Origin: Clarkia xantiana subsp. parviflora
Taxonomy: Eukaryota; Streptophyta; Magnoliopsida; Myrtales; Onagraceae
Direction: 5' to 3'
Length of the DNA stretch: 64,000 nucleotides
NCBI GenBank assembly: GCA_036873135.1
Contig: JAPTYO010000018.1
Coordinates: forward strand, 2,914,001 to 2,978,000
This document shows positions 44,257 through 57,016 of the stretch, piece after piece (within the stretch, counting starts at the first letter, position 1; every line of letters starts with the position of its first letter). The notes below the pieces were generated by a model. It was not told the origin of the DNA and searched no databases. It saw only the letters and a program-made list of their open reading frames with translations. Made by a program: the position numbers and the translations under genes.

Positions 44257-44700
44257 TCAAATGTGGGGGTGTCTTGCTAAAAGTTATGATACCTCTACGA
44301 AAAAGGCGCATACATGCGCTAAACTGTTGATTGCATAAGATATGCTCAGAACAGTAACGCGTATCGATTTCTTCTGTTTGAATCGAAAGTGTCGAATAAA
44401 CACAAAGATACGTTAATGTAATCAAGAAATGCATTTTTCTTTGGAAAATGTATTTTTGGCTAAGTCTAGAGGAGAGGCAAGCATATGAGACTATAGAGGA
44501 AAAATAGTCAAGACCGAGAACATGGAGGGCATGTTAAGGTCGAGACCGAGGTTGAAACCGAGGTCGAAACCGAGGTCAAGCCCATGATGAGTAAAAGGGC
44601 AAGGATTGAAAAATCCTATGGTCCATTTTTTTTGACCTATATGCTTGAAGTCGAACCTTAGACTTACCACGAAGCCGTAAACTCTTCTGAGAGACCTCTA
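44257..44700 (+). pseudogene. copia integrase remnant, second part
   Basis: Resumes with QMWGCLAKSYD at 44259 and continues with pieces typical of the region after the integrase core (a degenerate RFLLF/ESK stretch about 44360-44400). A GACCGAGGTCGAAACCGAGGTC-like short repeat lies near 44540-44580. No open frame. Confidence 0.55.
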
Positions 44701-45600
44701 TGAAAATAGGCAATCAACAGTGATATTGAATCCATCTTGCAGAACAACACTTGAGAGCTGGTGGATCTTCCGCCCGGAGACAAACCGTTAGGCTACAAGT
44801 GGATATTCAAACGTAAAATGAACGAAGATGGATCAATTGATAATTACAAAGCCCGACTTGTCATAAAAGACTATAGACAAAAGAAAGGACCGGATTATTT
44901 TGATACATTTTCTCCAGTATCTAGAATCACATTCATAAGGATGGTGCTTACGATTGCAGCCTTGCGAAATCTAGAAATACAACGAATGGATGTGAAAAAC
45001 AGCTTTCTTACATGGAGGTTTAGAGGAATAAATCTACATAGAACAACCTGAGAGTTTCTCTGCGCGAGAGCAGGAAAAGAAAGCATGTAACCTTGTCAAT
45101 TCTCTGTATGGTCTTAGACAGATGCCTAAACACTGGCTTGATAAATTTGACAGCGTTTTATTGGAGAAATGTTTCAAAATAAATAAGTATGACAAACGTT
45201 TTACGTTGATGTTAATCGTTGGAAAAAACGATGAGGTAGTCTGGTCCACTGGACCTATGTTGAATTTGAGTATTGACATGAAAGACATGAATCTTGCCGA
45301 TGTGATCTTTGGATTAAAACTCAGTAGATCATCGGAAAGTCTCATTTTAAGTCAAACTCATATATTGACAAGATTTTGGATAAATTCAACAAAGATGACA
45401 AGAACGAGGTCACTACTCAAATAGATTTGAGTAAGTATTTTTCAAAGAACAAGGGAGAATGTTTTACCCAAATTGAGTACGCTCAAATTATTGGAAGTGT
45501 CATGTACTTAATGTCATGCACTAGACCAGATATCGCTCACGTTGTAAGTGTATTGAGTCAATATACGAGTAACCCCAGTGTTGACCACTAGAACGAGGTA
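44701..45600 (+). pseudogene. copia reverse transcriptase remnant
   Basis: From about 44761: VDLPPGDKPLGYKWIFKRKM, YKARLVIKDYRQKKGPDYFD, FSPVSRITFIRMVLTIAA and RMDVKNSFL, then a frameshift and stop at 45051. The YVDD active-site block is not preserved (it should lie near 45200). From 45376 the frame gives AQIIGSVMYLMSCTRPDIA. Confidence 0.8.
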
Positions 45601-47042
45601 ATCAGGGTACTTAGATATCTGAGACTTATTCGTAATCATGGTCTAGACAAAGAGATATCCTTATGTGATAGAATGTTATAGTGATGCAAAATGGATATCC
45701 GATTAGACACTACCACATTGAGCATAAGTGGTTACGTATTCACCTTACGAGGTGCAATAGTGTCGTAGAAAATCCTAAAAAACAAACAGTCATAGCCAGA
45801 TCGACGATCAAGTCTGAGTTATTGTACTGGAAAAATGTGCCGAAGATGCAGAATGGCTATGCCATTTTCTCGAGGATTTTACTAATTGGCCAAAACCTGT
45901 GTTAGTGCAAAGATTGATGAGTTTGTTTTTTGGTTTAATCCAAATAAAATCCAATCTAATGAAAGGTTGAAGATTTTGTTTAAAAGACAAGGTTAACGCG
46001 AATATAAGTGGTGCACCCCCTATTTGGCCTGAAAACCTTTGTTAAAGGTTGGGAAATGAGACACTCTGCGAACCTGTTGTCCACATAAGAATCAACCTAA
46101 ATTTAGTTGTTGGATTGACAAAAATTATTCCTGCAGGAAATGATAGTCTGAGGACTGTGATGATTTGAGAACATTGATGCAACGTTGCGATAATCAATTT
46201 GTATAACATAGTATAACCTATCTAATGGAATGTCCAAACATATACGTCATACACGTTATATTACCATTAGAGAGTTGCTCTCAAATATATTTAGTGTGCC
46301 CGATATAGTAAAGTCGGCAGATAAATAGCGGATCCGCTACCCGAAAGGGTTAAACAGAGAGTTATTTGGCCAAGCATCGAATGGAATGAGGCTAAAGCCC
46401 GTGGAGGAAACACTCTTGAGAAGGAAAACCCAACCATAATGACTGGAGATCCCAAGAACTTGGTTCAATGGGACAACCTAATCACAAGAGTGAGTGTTGT
46501 CACTGTGGGGGGTCAAACCCCGAGCCTATTCCCATGATGCAAACAGTGATGGAGATGAGGTTAAGCTTTTGCCGGTATTGATCTTCAATAATCGGTTAAA
46601 CCGAGCACAGTAATTAGAAATTACTTAATTGAAATCATTTTTTATGCAAAGCTTTTAATGATTCGTAAGGAGAACTCAGAGTCGTGATGATGCTCTTGAG
46701 ACATAGAATCACCTATGCGAGTGAGAAGTGGGGCCGCTTCGAAATGAATTGTTGAGGGCGCAATTCTTAGAAACGCTTGCAGAACCAGGCGAGTGATCCA
46801 GGGCCTAGGGATCACAGGGCGTGAACCGAACTATACTAGGAAGGTACCTGTGTGGGTTATGTCGTCATCTACACCAACGACAGTCGGTTCAAGGACATCG
46901 CGTCTACCGACCAGTCAGTAGAGAAGGCATGATCTCACTAGGGATAGGTTCAAAGGGGTCACCCCTACCTATCCTTTGCAGGTATTGACCGTTGTACTCA
47001 AATTTCGTGTCTAGATTTCCAATTTCCATTCATGTGGGGGAT
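45601..47042 (+). other. copia RNase H trace and 3' interior
   Basis: RNase H traces to about 45990 (YSDAKW-like at about 45680, KKQTVIARSTIKSELLY at about 45778). The remaining kilobase has no frame. A polypurine tract GTGGGGGAT at 47033-47042 precedes the LTR. Confidence 0.6.
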
Positions 47043-47799
47043 TGTTGGATTTTGGCTATATTTTAATAAAGTTGGTTTTGGGCTGGTTTTTGGACTAATG
47101 GTTTAAGCCCAATTTTTAAATTAAGCCCAACTATTTTTAGCCCAAATTTGAGTGAATGGAATTGTGAAAAACATTTTGTACCACATCGAATATGTGAGCT
47201 CTCCTCCTCCCTTCTCTTCTCCTATATAAATGAGTCTTCCTCTTTACTTTTTTGGTAGAAGAAAATGAGATCTCTTCCTTTTGGTTGAGTATCCAATATT
47301 TTCGGAATCCATATTTTTGGAATCCAAGTTATTTTTCTCCTCCTCTGTTCTTCGTGTTGACGAATTGCAGAGTTCTTCTTAGGTTGATTTCGACTTATGT
47401 CGTGTTCAACCTTTCTAGTTGTTTTTAGCCGTTGTCGTCGGCATTTCTGTTCTTTGTTTGAGTTCAGGTATTGGGTTCGGTTCGGTCGAGCGTGTTGCAT
47501 GCATAACACGATTCGATGACACTGTTGAATCCTGGGAGGTGATCGCCCCTTGTATAAACCCCTTTGCATAACCCGAGGGTGGGGAGGGGCGAAATTGCCT
47601 TAAGGAGACTGTGATTAGCACGGACCTCAGTATAAAAATACGTATTCGTTTTCGTGTCGAAGTATACGTACAATTTCGGTGTTGCCTATATCTTGCATGT
47701 TAATTGGAGGAATTACTTATAAGTAACCAAGATTTGATTAGTTGCATTTTGGTCCATGGACTTTATAAATTTGCATATTTACCCTCAATATTTCCAACA
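47043..47799 (+). mobile_element. 3' LTR of the second copia element
   Basis: 757 bp, matching the 5' LTR except for a handful of substitutions such as AATATGTGAG against AATAGGTGAG and AGCACGGACC against AGCATGGGCC. Confidence 0.95.
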
Positions 47800-47804
47800 C
47801 TAAG

Positions 47805-48081
47805 TGCATACATATAAGAGTAGTCAAGTATAATCATTGTTCTTCAGTCCGCAATCTCATTTAATTAACACTAATTAGAACAGCTCCTTAACAAAAAAGT
47901 TATATTAGAAAAAACTCTTTCTAAAGCTTTATTTACAGCATATTGAACCCTAATAAATTGGAAAGAGCATTATAATATTTATCCAAATACATGGTTGGAA
48001 TAATGGTCTCATGAAGCTATGTATAATTGTTATGAATAAATGAAAAACGATTAAAACATTCCAGGTATAATTCGTAAGTGA
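47805..48081. other. low-copy DNA between insertions
   Basis: About 280 bp continuing the sequence left of 39954. Nothing recognised. Confidence 0.5.
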
Positions 48082-48090
48082 TAAAAGTTA

Positions 48091-48931
48091 GGGTTAATAG
48101 GTCTTTTGGTCCAACATGTTTGACAACTTTTGCGTTTTGGTCATATATTTTTTTTTTGTTGCCTAGTTTTGGTACCATATGTTTGAAAACTTTTGGTTTT
48201 TGGTCAATCCGTTAGTTGACCGTCAGTTTGACCGTTAAATAGTCATGTGACTTGCACATGCCTAGTCCCAAAATTTTATATTTTTTCAATTTAGTCCTCA
48301 AAATTATTGTCATAACTTTTTATTTTTACAATTTAGCCCCTAAACATAATCAACCGCACCCTAAGAGTAAATTGACCTAGTCATGGTCCGGCTTATGATT
48401 AGGTCGGACCATGGCTAGGGTCGCCGGACTTGCATGACCCCAACCATGGTACGACCTAGCATGGGTTGGGCCATGGTTATGTCAATTTAGCATTTGGGTC
48501 CAATCGTTCAAATTAGGCCATTGGGCAAAATTGACCTAGCCATTGTCTGACCCATGGCTACGTCGGACCATGGCTAAGGTCGCCGGACCTGGGCGACCAT
48601 ACCGATGGTCCGACCTAGCCATGGGCCGGACCATGGCTAGGTCAATTTAGTCGTAGGGTGCGGTTGATAATGTTTAGGGGCTAAATTGCAAAAATAAAAA
48701 GTTAGGATAATAATTTTGAGGACTAAACTGAATAAAATAAAATTTTGGGACTAAGCATGTGCAAGTCACATGACTATTTAACGGTCAAACTAACGGTCAA
48801 CTAATGGATTGACCAAAAAGCAAAAGTTTTCAAACATATAATACTAAAACTAGGCTATAAAAAAAAAAAAAAGATATATGACCGAAACCCAAAAGTTGTT
48901 AAACATATTGAACCAAAAGACCTATTAACCT
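48091..48931. mobile_element. foldback element with 9-bp target duplication
   Basis: 841 bp, almost entirely one inverted repeat: GGGTTAATAGGTCTTTTGG at the left and CCTATTAACCT at the right, with arms of about 400 bp. Exact duplication TAAAAGTTA at 48082-48090 and 48932-48940. The centre repeats GGTCGGACCATGGCTAGG-type words. No coding capacity. The 9-bp duplication points to the Mutator superfamily. Confidence 0.85.
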
Positions 48932-48940
48932 TAAAAGTTA

Positions 48941-51900
48941 TGCTTTATCTATGGTGCGTGATTCATAAAAACATGGATTTACATGAATAAAATTAATAAT
49001 TACATATAAAAAAAGAAGTTATTTCAGAATTTGCAGCGAATAGATATTTAGAGAAATTAAAGAGTATGAACAATGAATTTCAAACCACCTGCTTATAAGA
49101 AACACAACTCAAGTAGTTAGTTAGACATAGTAGTTAAAATCAACATATGAGAGAAACAAAAATGAAGTAATTAACAAAAAAAAAAAAAAATCACGGAGAA
49201 TATTATAATTTGATCCAGAAAAATCCTAATAACCAAATTACTGGATCGGGGAAATCCATAGACATGAAAAAGTATACCCCGGTCTGGCAGACCCCTGACT
49301 GCCATATCTACTCAGATGATCTTCCTGGTAGTTAAACAAAACTTTACTAATGGAATTAAAAAAAAATCAGCAATTGGTTAGCAAGATTCGTATAATGCAC
49401 TTAAGGATGATAAACCCAAAATGATATTTAGCATGAAGATAGAAAGATGTGAGTGCAAAATTCTCTAATCCCTTTGGACTGAACACCACGTCCATCTTGT
49501 GGGACCCACCCTGTTCCGTCCACTGCAACACCACGAAGAAGCAAATTGATTAGTGTGATAAAGGTTTGAGTTCAACAACTCCCAAAGTGAACTTGGCTTT
49601 GTTTCACATTTAAGTTCCAAGAAATTCCTCAACTCGTCGGTGATAAGTTGGCTGATTGAGGGCGGGTTCAAATGGGTTGAAGGCCATCATGTGGATTAAG
49701 GTCGGTGTGCGTGTTAGAGAGCATAGCTAGATACAGACTTGTATAGAAGGAGGCAGGAAAAGAAGTCTAGGATTTCGCGGACTGTCTGATTTTGGTGTAG
49801 GGGGAGAGGATGAGACAGAAGGAGAAGATGAAAAGAATGACCCAGGAAGACCAACTAACGGACAAGGAAGGAGCGAGTGTCAAGCGCTACTGGTATTTGG
49901 TACTTACACTGACATGGCGCGCTCACATATTACTCTCTTTCCTTTTTGCTTCATAATTCGGCATCGGAAACCCTCTGACTGACACGTGTACAGTTTAATG
50001 GCATATTAACCTTGTAGAATATAGTTATTTTAACAGTAAAAAGTCTAGGTACTAAAAAAAAGCATATTTATTTATTACCAGTAGTCTACATAAGCAATAC
50101 ACTATAGCTAGCAGTTGGCAATAGAGGTTTCACTTAATGCATCAAATGTTTGGATAAACCATCAAGATTACTGAGTCTTGCAACTGCACTCATCTCAAGA
50201 CCATGTCGCCTTCCTCATAATCACACAGTTACCATTTGAGAAGGTTACTGTGTTTTAACTATTTTTAATAAGAATCAACTCCATGCCCGTATTAATTATG
50301 AGATATATGACTACCGTTTAAGAAAACAGAATTGTCATAACAAAATATAGGTTTTAATTTTTTTTGTAAGCAGATGCAGTTTAAATGTATTGAAATGATA
50401 TTATTCAAGAATATAACCGTCTTATTTACCTTTTTCCGAGTATCATTCAGAGAGTAATCTCTCAAGTCCACCTCCATCCAACATAAACATGGAATCCTGG
50501 AAACTTTGCAAATTCTAATAATAGAAACTCACATCAGAAGATAACACATAAAAGTAAGCACCGTGTGTAAGCAAAACTTGGTAGTGTATACTCGTTAGAT
50601 ACCCCTTACAATCAGTCTCTCCTACTCTGGAAGTGAAACTTCCCTTTGTACAGTTATTAAAGAAGTAAAAATGATACAAGATGTAATATTTTACGAGAGG
50701 ACTACATTGATCTTATGCATAGAAATATTAGAGATGTAAAGAAAATATAATAAAATCAGTAAGAGACTTCAAAACCTTCATATAAGCATTGTTGATTTTT
50801 GCAGCATAAACGTCAAGACTATTTTAAACATGTTAGAAGGAAGTATAAGAGTGAAAATTAGCTAGTGCGGACCTTAATGGACCGAATATGTCGAGCTAAG
50901 TTCATGTCGTTAATAAGGTGTCACCTGAAATATTAAAGGATGAATCAATTGACATTAGTAGAAGCAAACTCAATAATGTACTAATTTTTTTCAAAGATGC
51001 GGAAATGACAGTAATACTTGTTATAAACAAGTAATGTTGAGTACTGGATGTAATGTCATGGTTAGGTATTGGTTAGCTGCAACAGTTACAATTTTACCGA
51101 TTCCTAGTTAATTTAAGTTCTAAACTCATCATTTATATGTAGTTCCATAATTTACAGGAAGTGTTGCATCTTACTCTACTTTGAGTGACATCAAATATAG
51201 AGAAAATGATTGGCAATATTCATGCCACACATACTACATATAAGATCAATAATAATTATGAATCGGAACATAAAGAGTTACAACTTCCTTAGAAATGACT
51301 GGAATGTCACGTGGTGTAACAGCTTACTCCTTAAATCCTCTTGCTACATAACCTAGCCCTGTATATATTTATTGTAAAGAAATACAAGTTTCACAAATAC
51401 TTTTAAACTTCAACTATTTTGATGGAAGTCAAACAATAATAGATAAGGTAAGCACAAATGGTCAAGATTGTAGTTTAAGGACTAACAACGGTTTAGAGAG
51501 CAATATTTCAATTAGGCAGAACAATAATGAGTATATACTAAAAGTAAAATTGCCTCCTTAAATTCCAGCGACTTCAAGCCTTAATTCCGACATATGTTCA
51601 CAGATAGTAGAATGAGGAATCAACAGAGTTGCTCTTTTGTTCCAGCAATTTCAACTTTTCCCGCCTACAATTCACAGACAAACCAATGTACATTTAAAAT
51701 AAAGAATCATCATAGATAAACAGAGACCCAAATTCGTAAACACCTATATGGAAGATCTAAGTTGCAGCCATACTTTTAATTTACAATAATAACGTTTGAT
51801 TCATAAACATTTAGTAACTTGAGCATTTTATCGAGCCCTTGGTGTGCGTAATTGTATGGTGGTTTGAATGAACAAATTGGAGGGTGTACATCTGTGATTA

Positions 51901-52486
51901 TTTAAAATTAAGAATGAAAATATGTTATTTCTGCAAGGAAGAACTAATAACCTTCGAATATATGGATTCTCAGTCCAGTATTGTTATGAGGGCGAGAAAT
52001 TGTTGCTGCGTAGAAGAACTATTAAGATTCGCATATATCGATTCTCAATCCAGAATTGTTATGAGGGCGAGAAATTGTTGCTGTGTACCTGGGATTTCCA
52101 GTCCAGTGGCGTTCAGGCGTGGGGAGCATCGGAGCGGTTTGATCAAACGAAAACGTATAACAAGAATTGAAGGGAAAATAGAATCATAGGACCAACTTGG
52201 AAATAACTATCAACAAACCATGGAGGGAAGGGGCTTTCAACTACTTCTGAGTATGTACGGTGCAGGGGTAGTTTGGAAGAGAAACAGATTGGTGGTGAGG
52301 AGAAGGCTATCCCATGAGAAGTTGCGCTTGTTGGAGAGTTGAGACCTAATCTAAATTGCGCATCGGTCGATTGGAGATGGAAGAGTACAGAGTTGGAAAA
52401 AACGCGCCAATTTGTGAGGACATATTTAAATTTTCATATTTTTATTTATGGTATAGATTGTAGACCGTGAGTCTATGTATCTACTA
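48941..52486 (-). other. low-copy region, possibly a decayed minus-strand transcription unit
   Basis: No protein domain is recognised. On the minus strand several exon-like pieces are bounded by splice signals: TTTCAG/GTGACACC ... CATTAAG/GTCCGC (about 50870-50935), TTAG/AATTTGCAAAG ... GGAAAAAG/GTAAATAAG (about 50432-50515) and GTTGCAG/TGGACGGAAC (about 49520). A pyrimidine-rich stretch at 52200-52430 could be a 5' leader. Reading frames are short and closed. It could equally be intronic or intergenic DNA. Confidence 0.25.
51938..52087. repeat. 75-bp tandem duplication
   Basis: GAAGAACTAATAACCTTCG... to ...TTGTTGCTGCGTA (51938-52012) is repeated at 52013-52087 with about seven substitutions. 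Confidence 0.9.
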
Positions 52487-52495
52487 TATATAATA

Positions 52496-54196
52496 GGGAT
52501 TTAAATCAAATTGGTACCTGGGTTAACAGCTCAAAACGAATTGGTACCTCCACTAAATTTTGTGACAAATTGGTACCCGAGTTAACCTGGGTGTTGCACT
52601 GTTATAATTTCTGGTTAAAACTAACGGAATCTCATTTTTAGCGCATGAAAAGACTAAAATACCCTTATTGCAGAATAGCTACGTAATAGCAATTCAAAAC
52701 TTTGGAACCCAATATCTCACTCATTTCTTCATCTTTTTGGACAATTTTTTTTTTGAAACCGCATAACTTTTCGAGATCTATGCAAGCCAAATAGCCTTAA
52801 AGTGATTTGACCAGTTTTTTTTCAATAAACACCGGTTTCCATGTTAATTCGTTCTTTTTTGTATAAAGCTCCACCGCATTCTAACACTTATCAACTTTGA
52901 TCACCAAATTTTTTTACTAATTGGATTCCAATACTACAATCAAACCTTTGCTCTTGGATTCCAACACTGCTGTTTAAGAACCAAATTGATATTATACCTT
53001 TCATCCAAAAGAAAACAAAAGGCGAAAATCTGTCGAATTAATTATTATGCAATCTATAACTTACTAAAATTTTTCTTGATGTCTCCAGTAAACTATATTG
53101 GTGTGTCTCTAAATCAATAAAATTCATTACAAGAGAATATATGGATCTTAGCATGATAAGCTACCAATTTTTTTGTTTATATATTTTTTGGACATGCTGA
53201 AAAATTGACCAGTTCTGCAGGTCTTCGATTTTAAAAGCTTGACATGGTCTAACATAAAATTGCAAATGGAACAGTTTTGGCAATATCTCGAAAGAAAATT
53301 TATTGTTTGTCTCTAGCCACATAGTGGTAAAATTCTTTGTGTGGTTCTTTTAATGCAAGTTCATCTTATTTTCTCACATTACGGTCATCCCTCAGGATAC
53401 TGAGAGTATCAATTTCCACATGTAGATTAAATGAGAAAATAAACTATTTCTTCTTGGTGTCCATTCTAAAAGTTCTTCCAATACCCTTAAAAGTACTTTT
53501 CATATTGTTCTATTTCAAGTATGAAACATATTTATCTATCTAAGATCCATATATTCTCTTGCAGTGACGTTTATTGATTTAGAGACACACGAGTATAGTT
53601 TATTGGAAACATCAAGAAAAATTCCAGTAAGTTATAGATTGCATAACAATTAATTCGACAAACTTTCATTTTTGGTTTTCTTTTGGATGAAAGGTATAAC
53701 ATCAATTTGGTTTTTAAACAGAAGTGTTGGAATCCAAAAGCAACGGTTTGATTGTAGTATTGAAATCCAATTAGTAAAAAAATTGGGTGATCAAGGGTGA
53801 TATGTGTTAGAATGCGGTGGAGTTTGATACAAAAAAGAATGAATTAACATGGAAAACGATATTTATTGAAAAAAAAATTGGGAAAATCACTTTACGGCTA
53901 TTTGGGTTGCATAGATCTCGAAAAATTATGTGGTTTCAAAAAAAAAATTGTCTTAAAAGATGAAGAAATGAGTGAGATATTAGATTCCAAAGTTTTGAAT
54001 TACTATTACGTATCTATTATGCAATAAGGGTATTTTAGTCTTTTCATACGCCAAAAATGAGATTCCGTTAGTTTTAACCAGAAATTCTAACGGTGCAACA
54101 CTCAGGTTAACTCGGGTACCAATTTGTCACAAAATTTAGTGGAGGTACCAATTCGTTTTGGGCTGTTAACCTAGGTACCAATTTGATTTAAATCCC
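52496..54196. mobile_element. long inverted-repeat element with 9-bp target duplication
   Basis: 1701 bp. Arms of roughly 660 bp (52496 to about 53160, and about 53535 to 54196) are inverted copies: GGGATTTAAATCAAATTGG at the left and CCAATTTGATTTAAATCCC at the right. Exact duplication TATATAATA at 52487-52495 and 54197-54205. The central 370 bp is not clearly paired and has no convincing ORF. Mutator-like by duplication length and long arms. Confidence 0.88.
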
Positions 54197-54205
54197 TATA
54201 TAATA

Positions 54206-54732
54206 TTATATTGTACAAGCCTTCTAGCAATATTAAAAACACGTTTCCTCCATCCTATTATATGTAAATATTCTATATATTTAAATCAAACTAATACTTA
54301 CTAAAAGCTCTACATATACGTAAATAAAATATTTATATGTATAAAAAAAATATATTTAAACTCAAATTTAGAAATATTCAAAATCGAAACATTATATATG
54401 GCATGGAGAACCTTCTATCAATATTGAAAACATGTTTCCTCACCATCCATATACAAATGAGGTACCATATCGGCTATCAAAGAGCTAAAAGAGCTTACGC
54501 AATAAAAAAAAATGCTAGAGGAGAGGAGTGCTTCAAGGTGACTGGTTCCACATATCTACATAATGGTAATAACTAATTTTCGATCAAATCTTGATTTGAA
54601 TGACCTAATTTTTTGCGTACCATATTATATAGATGATTAATGGGCGAATCAATGTAAAGCATGAGTGTAAACTGCTTAATCGATGCACGATATAGGGTTC
54701 AAGGACAAACACACTACGGCACCAACAGTACG
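54206..54732. other. AT-rich DNA without a gene
   Basis: A short frame at 54337-54576 has no recognisable features. The gypsy element begins at 54733; the five bases before it are GTACG. Confidence 0.5.
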
Positions 54733-55511
54733 TGTTAGGTTCCGAGTCTAGGGTCAACGGGTGGTCGACTTAAGTCTCGTCCCTCACTGGAGATGTTACG
54801 GATTCGGTGCTCTCGGGTTGCGTTGTCCTAACTTGTGTCCTTCCGTCCTTAGCTTCTCTTCTCCTCTCGCCCTGCAAGAGGGGCAATACCAGGCACAGAG
54901 GGGGGTGGTGCCTGATGAACCCTCTCCGATGCCTAAGTCAGTACGGTTTTAGAGAGATAAAGCTAGAGAGATGTCAGAGCAAAATTATCCAACTTGCGAA
55001 GATGATCAAATGAATAGTGGAGGTGTTGTATTTATAGGCAATGATGTCATTAAGGTGGCTTAATGACATCGTTAACCTTTAAACATAATTAATTATCCTT
55101 TAAACACGTAATTAAGACCTTAGGGTACGGAGAAGGTTGGCGGAAATAAACCGAGTGTGGGAGTTCAAGAATGGTGCCGGGGCCATTGGGGGGAAGGAAA
55201 ATCTTACCCCCAAGGGTAGGAGTTGGGTGAGGCCACCCAACCCCTCCTAGGGGAGATAGGGTTGGCCGACCCTATCTCCCCTAGGGGAGATCGGGTTGGC
55301 TGACCCGACCTCCCCTAGGGGAGGTCGGGTGTGGCCACCCGACCTCACCTAGGTGAGTCTAACTTGGCCGGACGAGCGCTTCGGCCTCGTCCGGAACGTT
55401 GGTGTTTTCGCGAAGTGTTCGGGTTGAAGTTTCGATTTACAATCATTAACGGGGTAATCAAAATGAAACGAATCGGGAGTCAACGGGTTCAAATTGGGCG
55501 TATATCCATCA
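54733..55511 (-). mobile_element. 3' LTR of the right-hand gypsy copy
   Basis: 779 bp, TGTTAGGTTCC to ATATCCATCA. Minus-strand TATA box (TATAAAT, 55030-55036). The palindrome chain is shorter than in the young copy. Confidence 0.9.
55216..55355. repeat. palindrome chain in the right-hand LTR
   Basis: GAGTTGGGTGAGGCCACCCAACCCC, GATAGGGTTGGCCGACCCTATC and GGTCGGGTGTGGCCACCCGACC-like palindromes, separated by CTCCCCTAGGGGAG (two) and a weaker CCTAGG/CCTAGG-centred unit. Confidence 0.85.
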
Positions 55512-57016
55512 CATGCCCCCGAGTCAACCAATGGCCTAACCCTTGATTGACTCTATTTTAGGATGGTATGACACGCGCAATTTGAAACCGGGATTTTACC
55601 TTCTTGTCTGAATGTTTACTTACCCATGGATGTGTGCCTCTGACTCTGCCCCCTGCCTTATAAGATAGAGGAGTTGTAAATTCAGAATAGCACGGACACG
55701 TGTCCAAGCACGCGTCCGTCTGAGGTGGAACTAATAAATCAATCCTTGCTACGGGCGTATACTCGAAAAATACACGCTCGCATAGGGATGCAATACGAAT
55801 ACAGCTAAGCGATTCATACTTCAATTTCATGTCGGGATTTGTCTAAGTGGAGAAAAATTTAATTTTGGTTTAAAATTTTTCTAAGTATGGGATGCTTAAA
55901 AATAAACCTATGGGATGTTAACTTGAGTGGGGATATGCCTAACCATAGTCTAAGGGAGGTAAAGATGATAGTTTTCCTCTTACCCTTAGATCTCATCTAA
56001 TTTTAAATAGAGGGTTGTGATTATGTCACTTTAAAAAACCCTACACCTTTTCAAATATATAGGAGAGTTAAGAAAATACCTCACTTAGCCACCATTGTCA
56101 CCCTTTTCCCTTTTTCCTCACACTTGGAGACCAAGGGAGACATTCTTGCACACCAAGGGAGGGGGGCCGGCCGAAATTTCGGTGAGGAACCAGCAATTCC
56201 GACCAGCGGCTCAGGCGAAGCATCGGCGCGAGGAGGCCCAGCCGGAGACGACGACGCGACCCCAGGCGGACGGCGACGCGACCCCAGGCGGACGGCGACC
56301 CACGACGGTGCGGAGTACGGCTGAGGCGACGGGGATCGCCATTTGCGACGGCGAGGTCTTCTGTGGCTTCGACGGGCGGCTACGGCGGCGGGACAGGCGG
56401 GGATAGGCTCAGCTCAGCTCCGGCGGCGATAAAATTGGGGCTCCGGCGAGGGGCTGATTCCGGCCAACTTCGAAGTTCGATTTCCGGACCCGTTTATCAT
56501 ATCGGGTCGGGTTTTCCAAAGGTCCACTCTTTTCCTTCTCGTTACCGCGTGAAATGTTGATTTTTGAATTGCCGATATTCAATTGCCGATACTTGATTGA
56601 ATATGTGATTGCCGTGGATAGCCGTAGTTAGTTGTGGATTTAGGGAAAAAAAATTTTGCCGGTCGTCCGAAGATAGTTTCTTGTCCGATCAAACTATCCC
56701 CGTTTTGAATTTGATGTCGGGGTGCCATTTTGTGTGTTGATTTCCGTTGGGGGGCGTAATTGTAATTTTGCCCGGGAACTGACTCTTGGTTCGGACAAAA
56801 TTGTCCGATTTGGTTGTCGTGGTGTCTTTGGTGCATGTTTGTTACCTTTGTTGGATGTCTTCGAATCTTTGGTTGTTGTTGTTGGTCGAGTGCCGGGGTA
56901 CTCCCGGTTTTTCGGGAATTTTCTTGTTTTGACATTCTGTCATGCCGTGGCAGGTACTGTATTCTTGGTGGTGTCCCCGCACGCAGACTCTGCAAAGGCG
57001 TTACATCCTTCGAAGG
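55512..57016 (+). promoter_or_regulatory. promoter and leader of the antisense gene, right-hand copy
   Basis: Parallel to 23449-25051, with the polypurine tract on the minus strand at 55512-55528. A possible TATA element (AATATATAGGAG) lies at about 56055, a GC-rich leader at 56160-56470, and a splice acceptor GTGGCAG at about 56952. The leader has a direct repeat of CGACGCGACCCCAGGCGGACG (two copies near 56255 and 56273). Confidence 0.45.

Larger units (their letters stand above)
39954..47799 (+). mobile_element. Ty1/copia element with near-identical LTRs but ruined coding region
   Basis: 7.85 kb with 757-bp LTRs at both ends and an exact target duplication CTAAG (39949-39953 and 47800-47804). 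The interior has copia integrase, RT and RNase H remnants in the right order, full of stops, and carries a 1.3-kb inverted-repeat element. The canonical copia primer site is not visible after the 5' LTR (sequence ATCTTAAGGCAATT). Confidence 0.92.

Noticed and set aside
51884..52189. 101-codon plus-strand frame with an internal repeat
   Set aside because: The repetition follows from a 75-bp tandem duplication (75 is a multiple of three); no other coding evidence.
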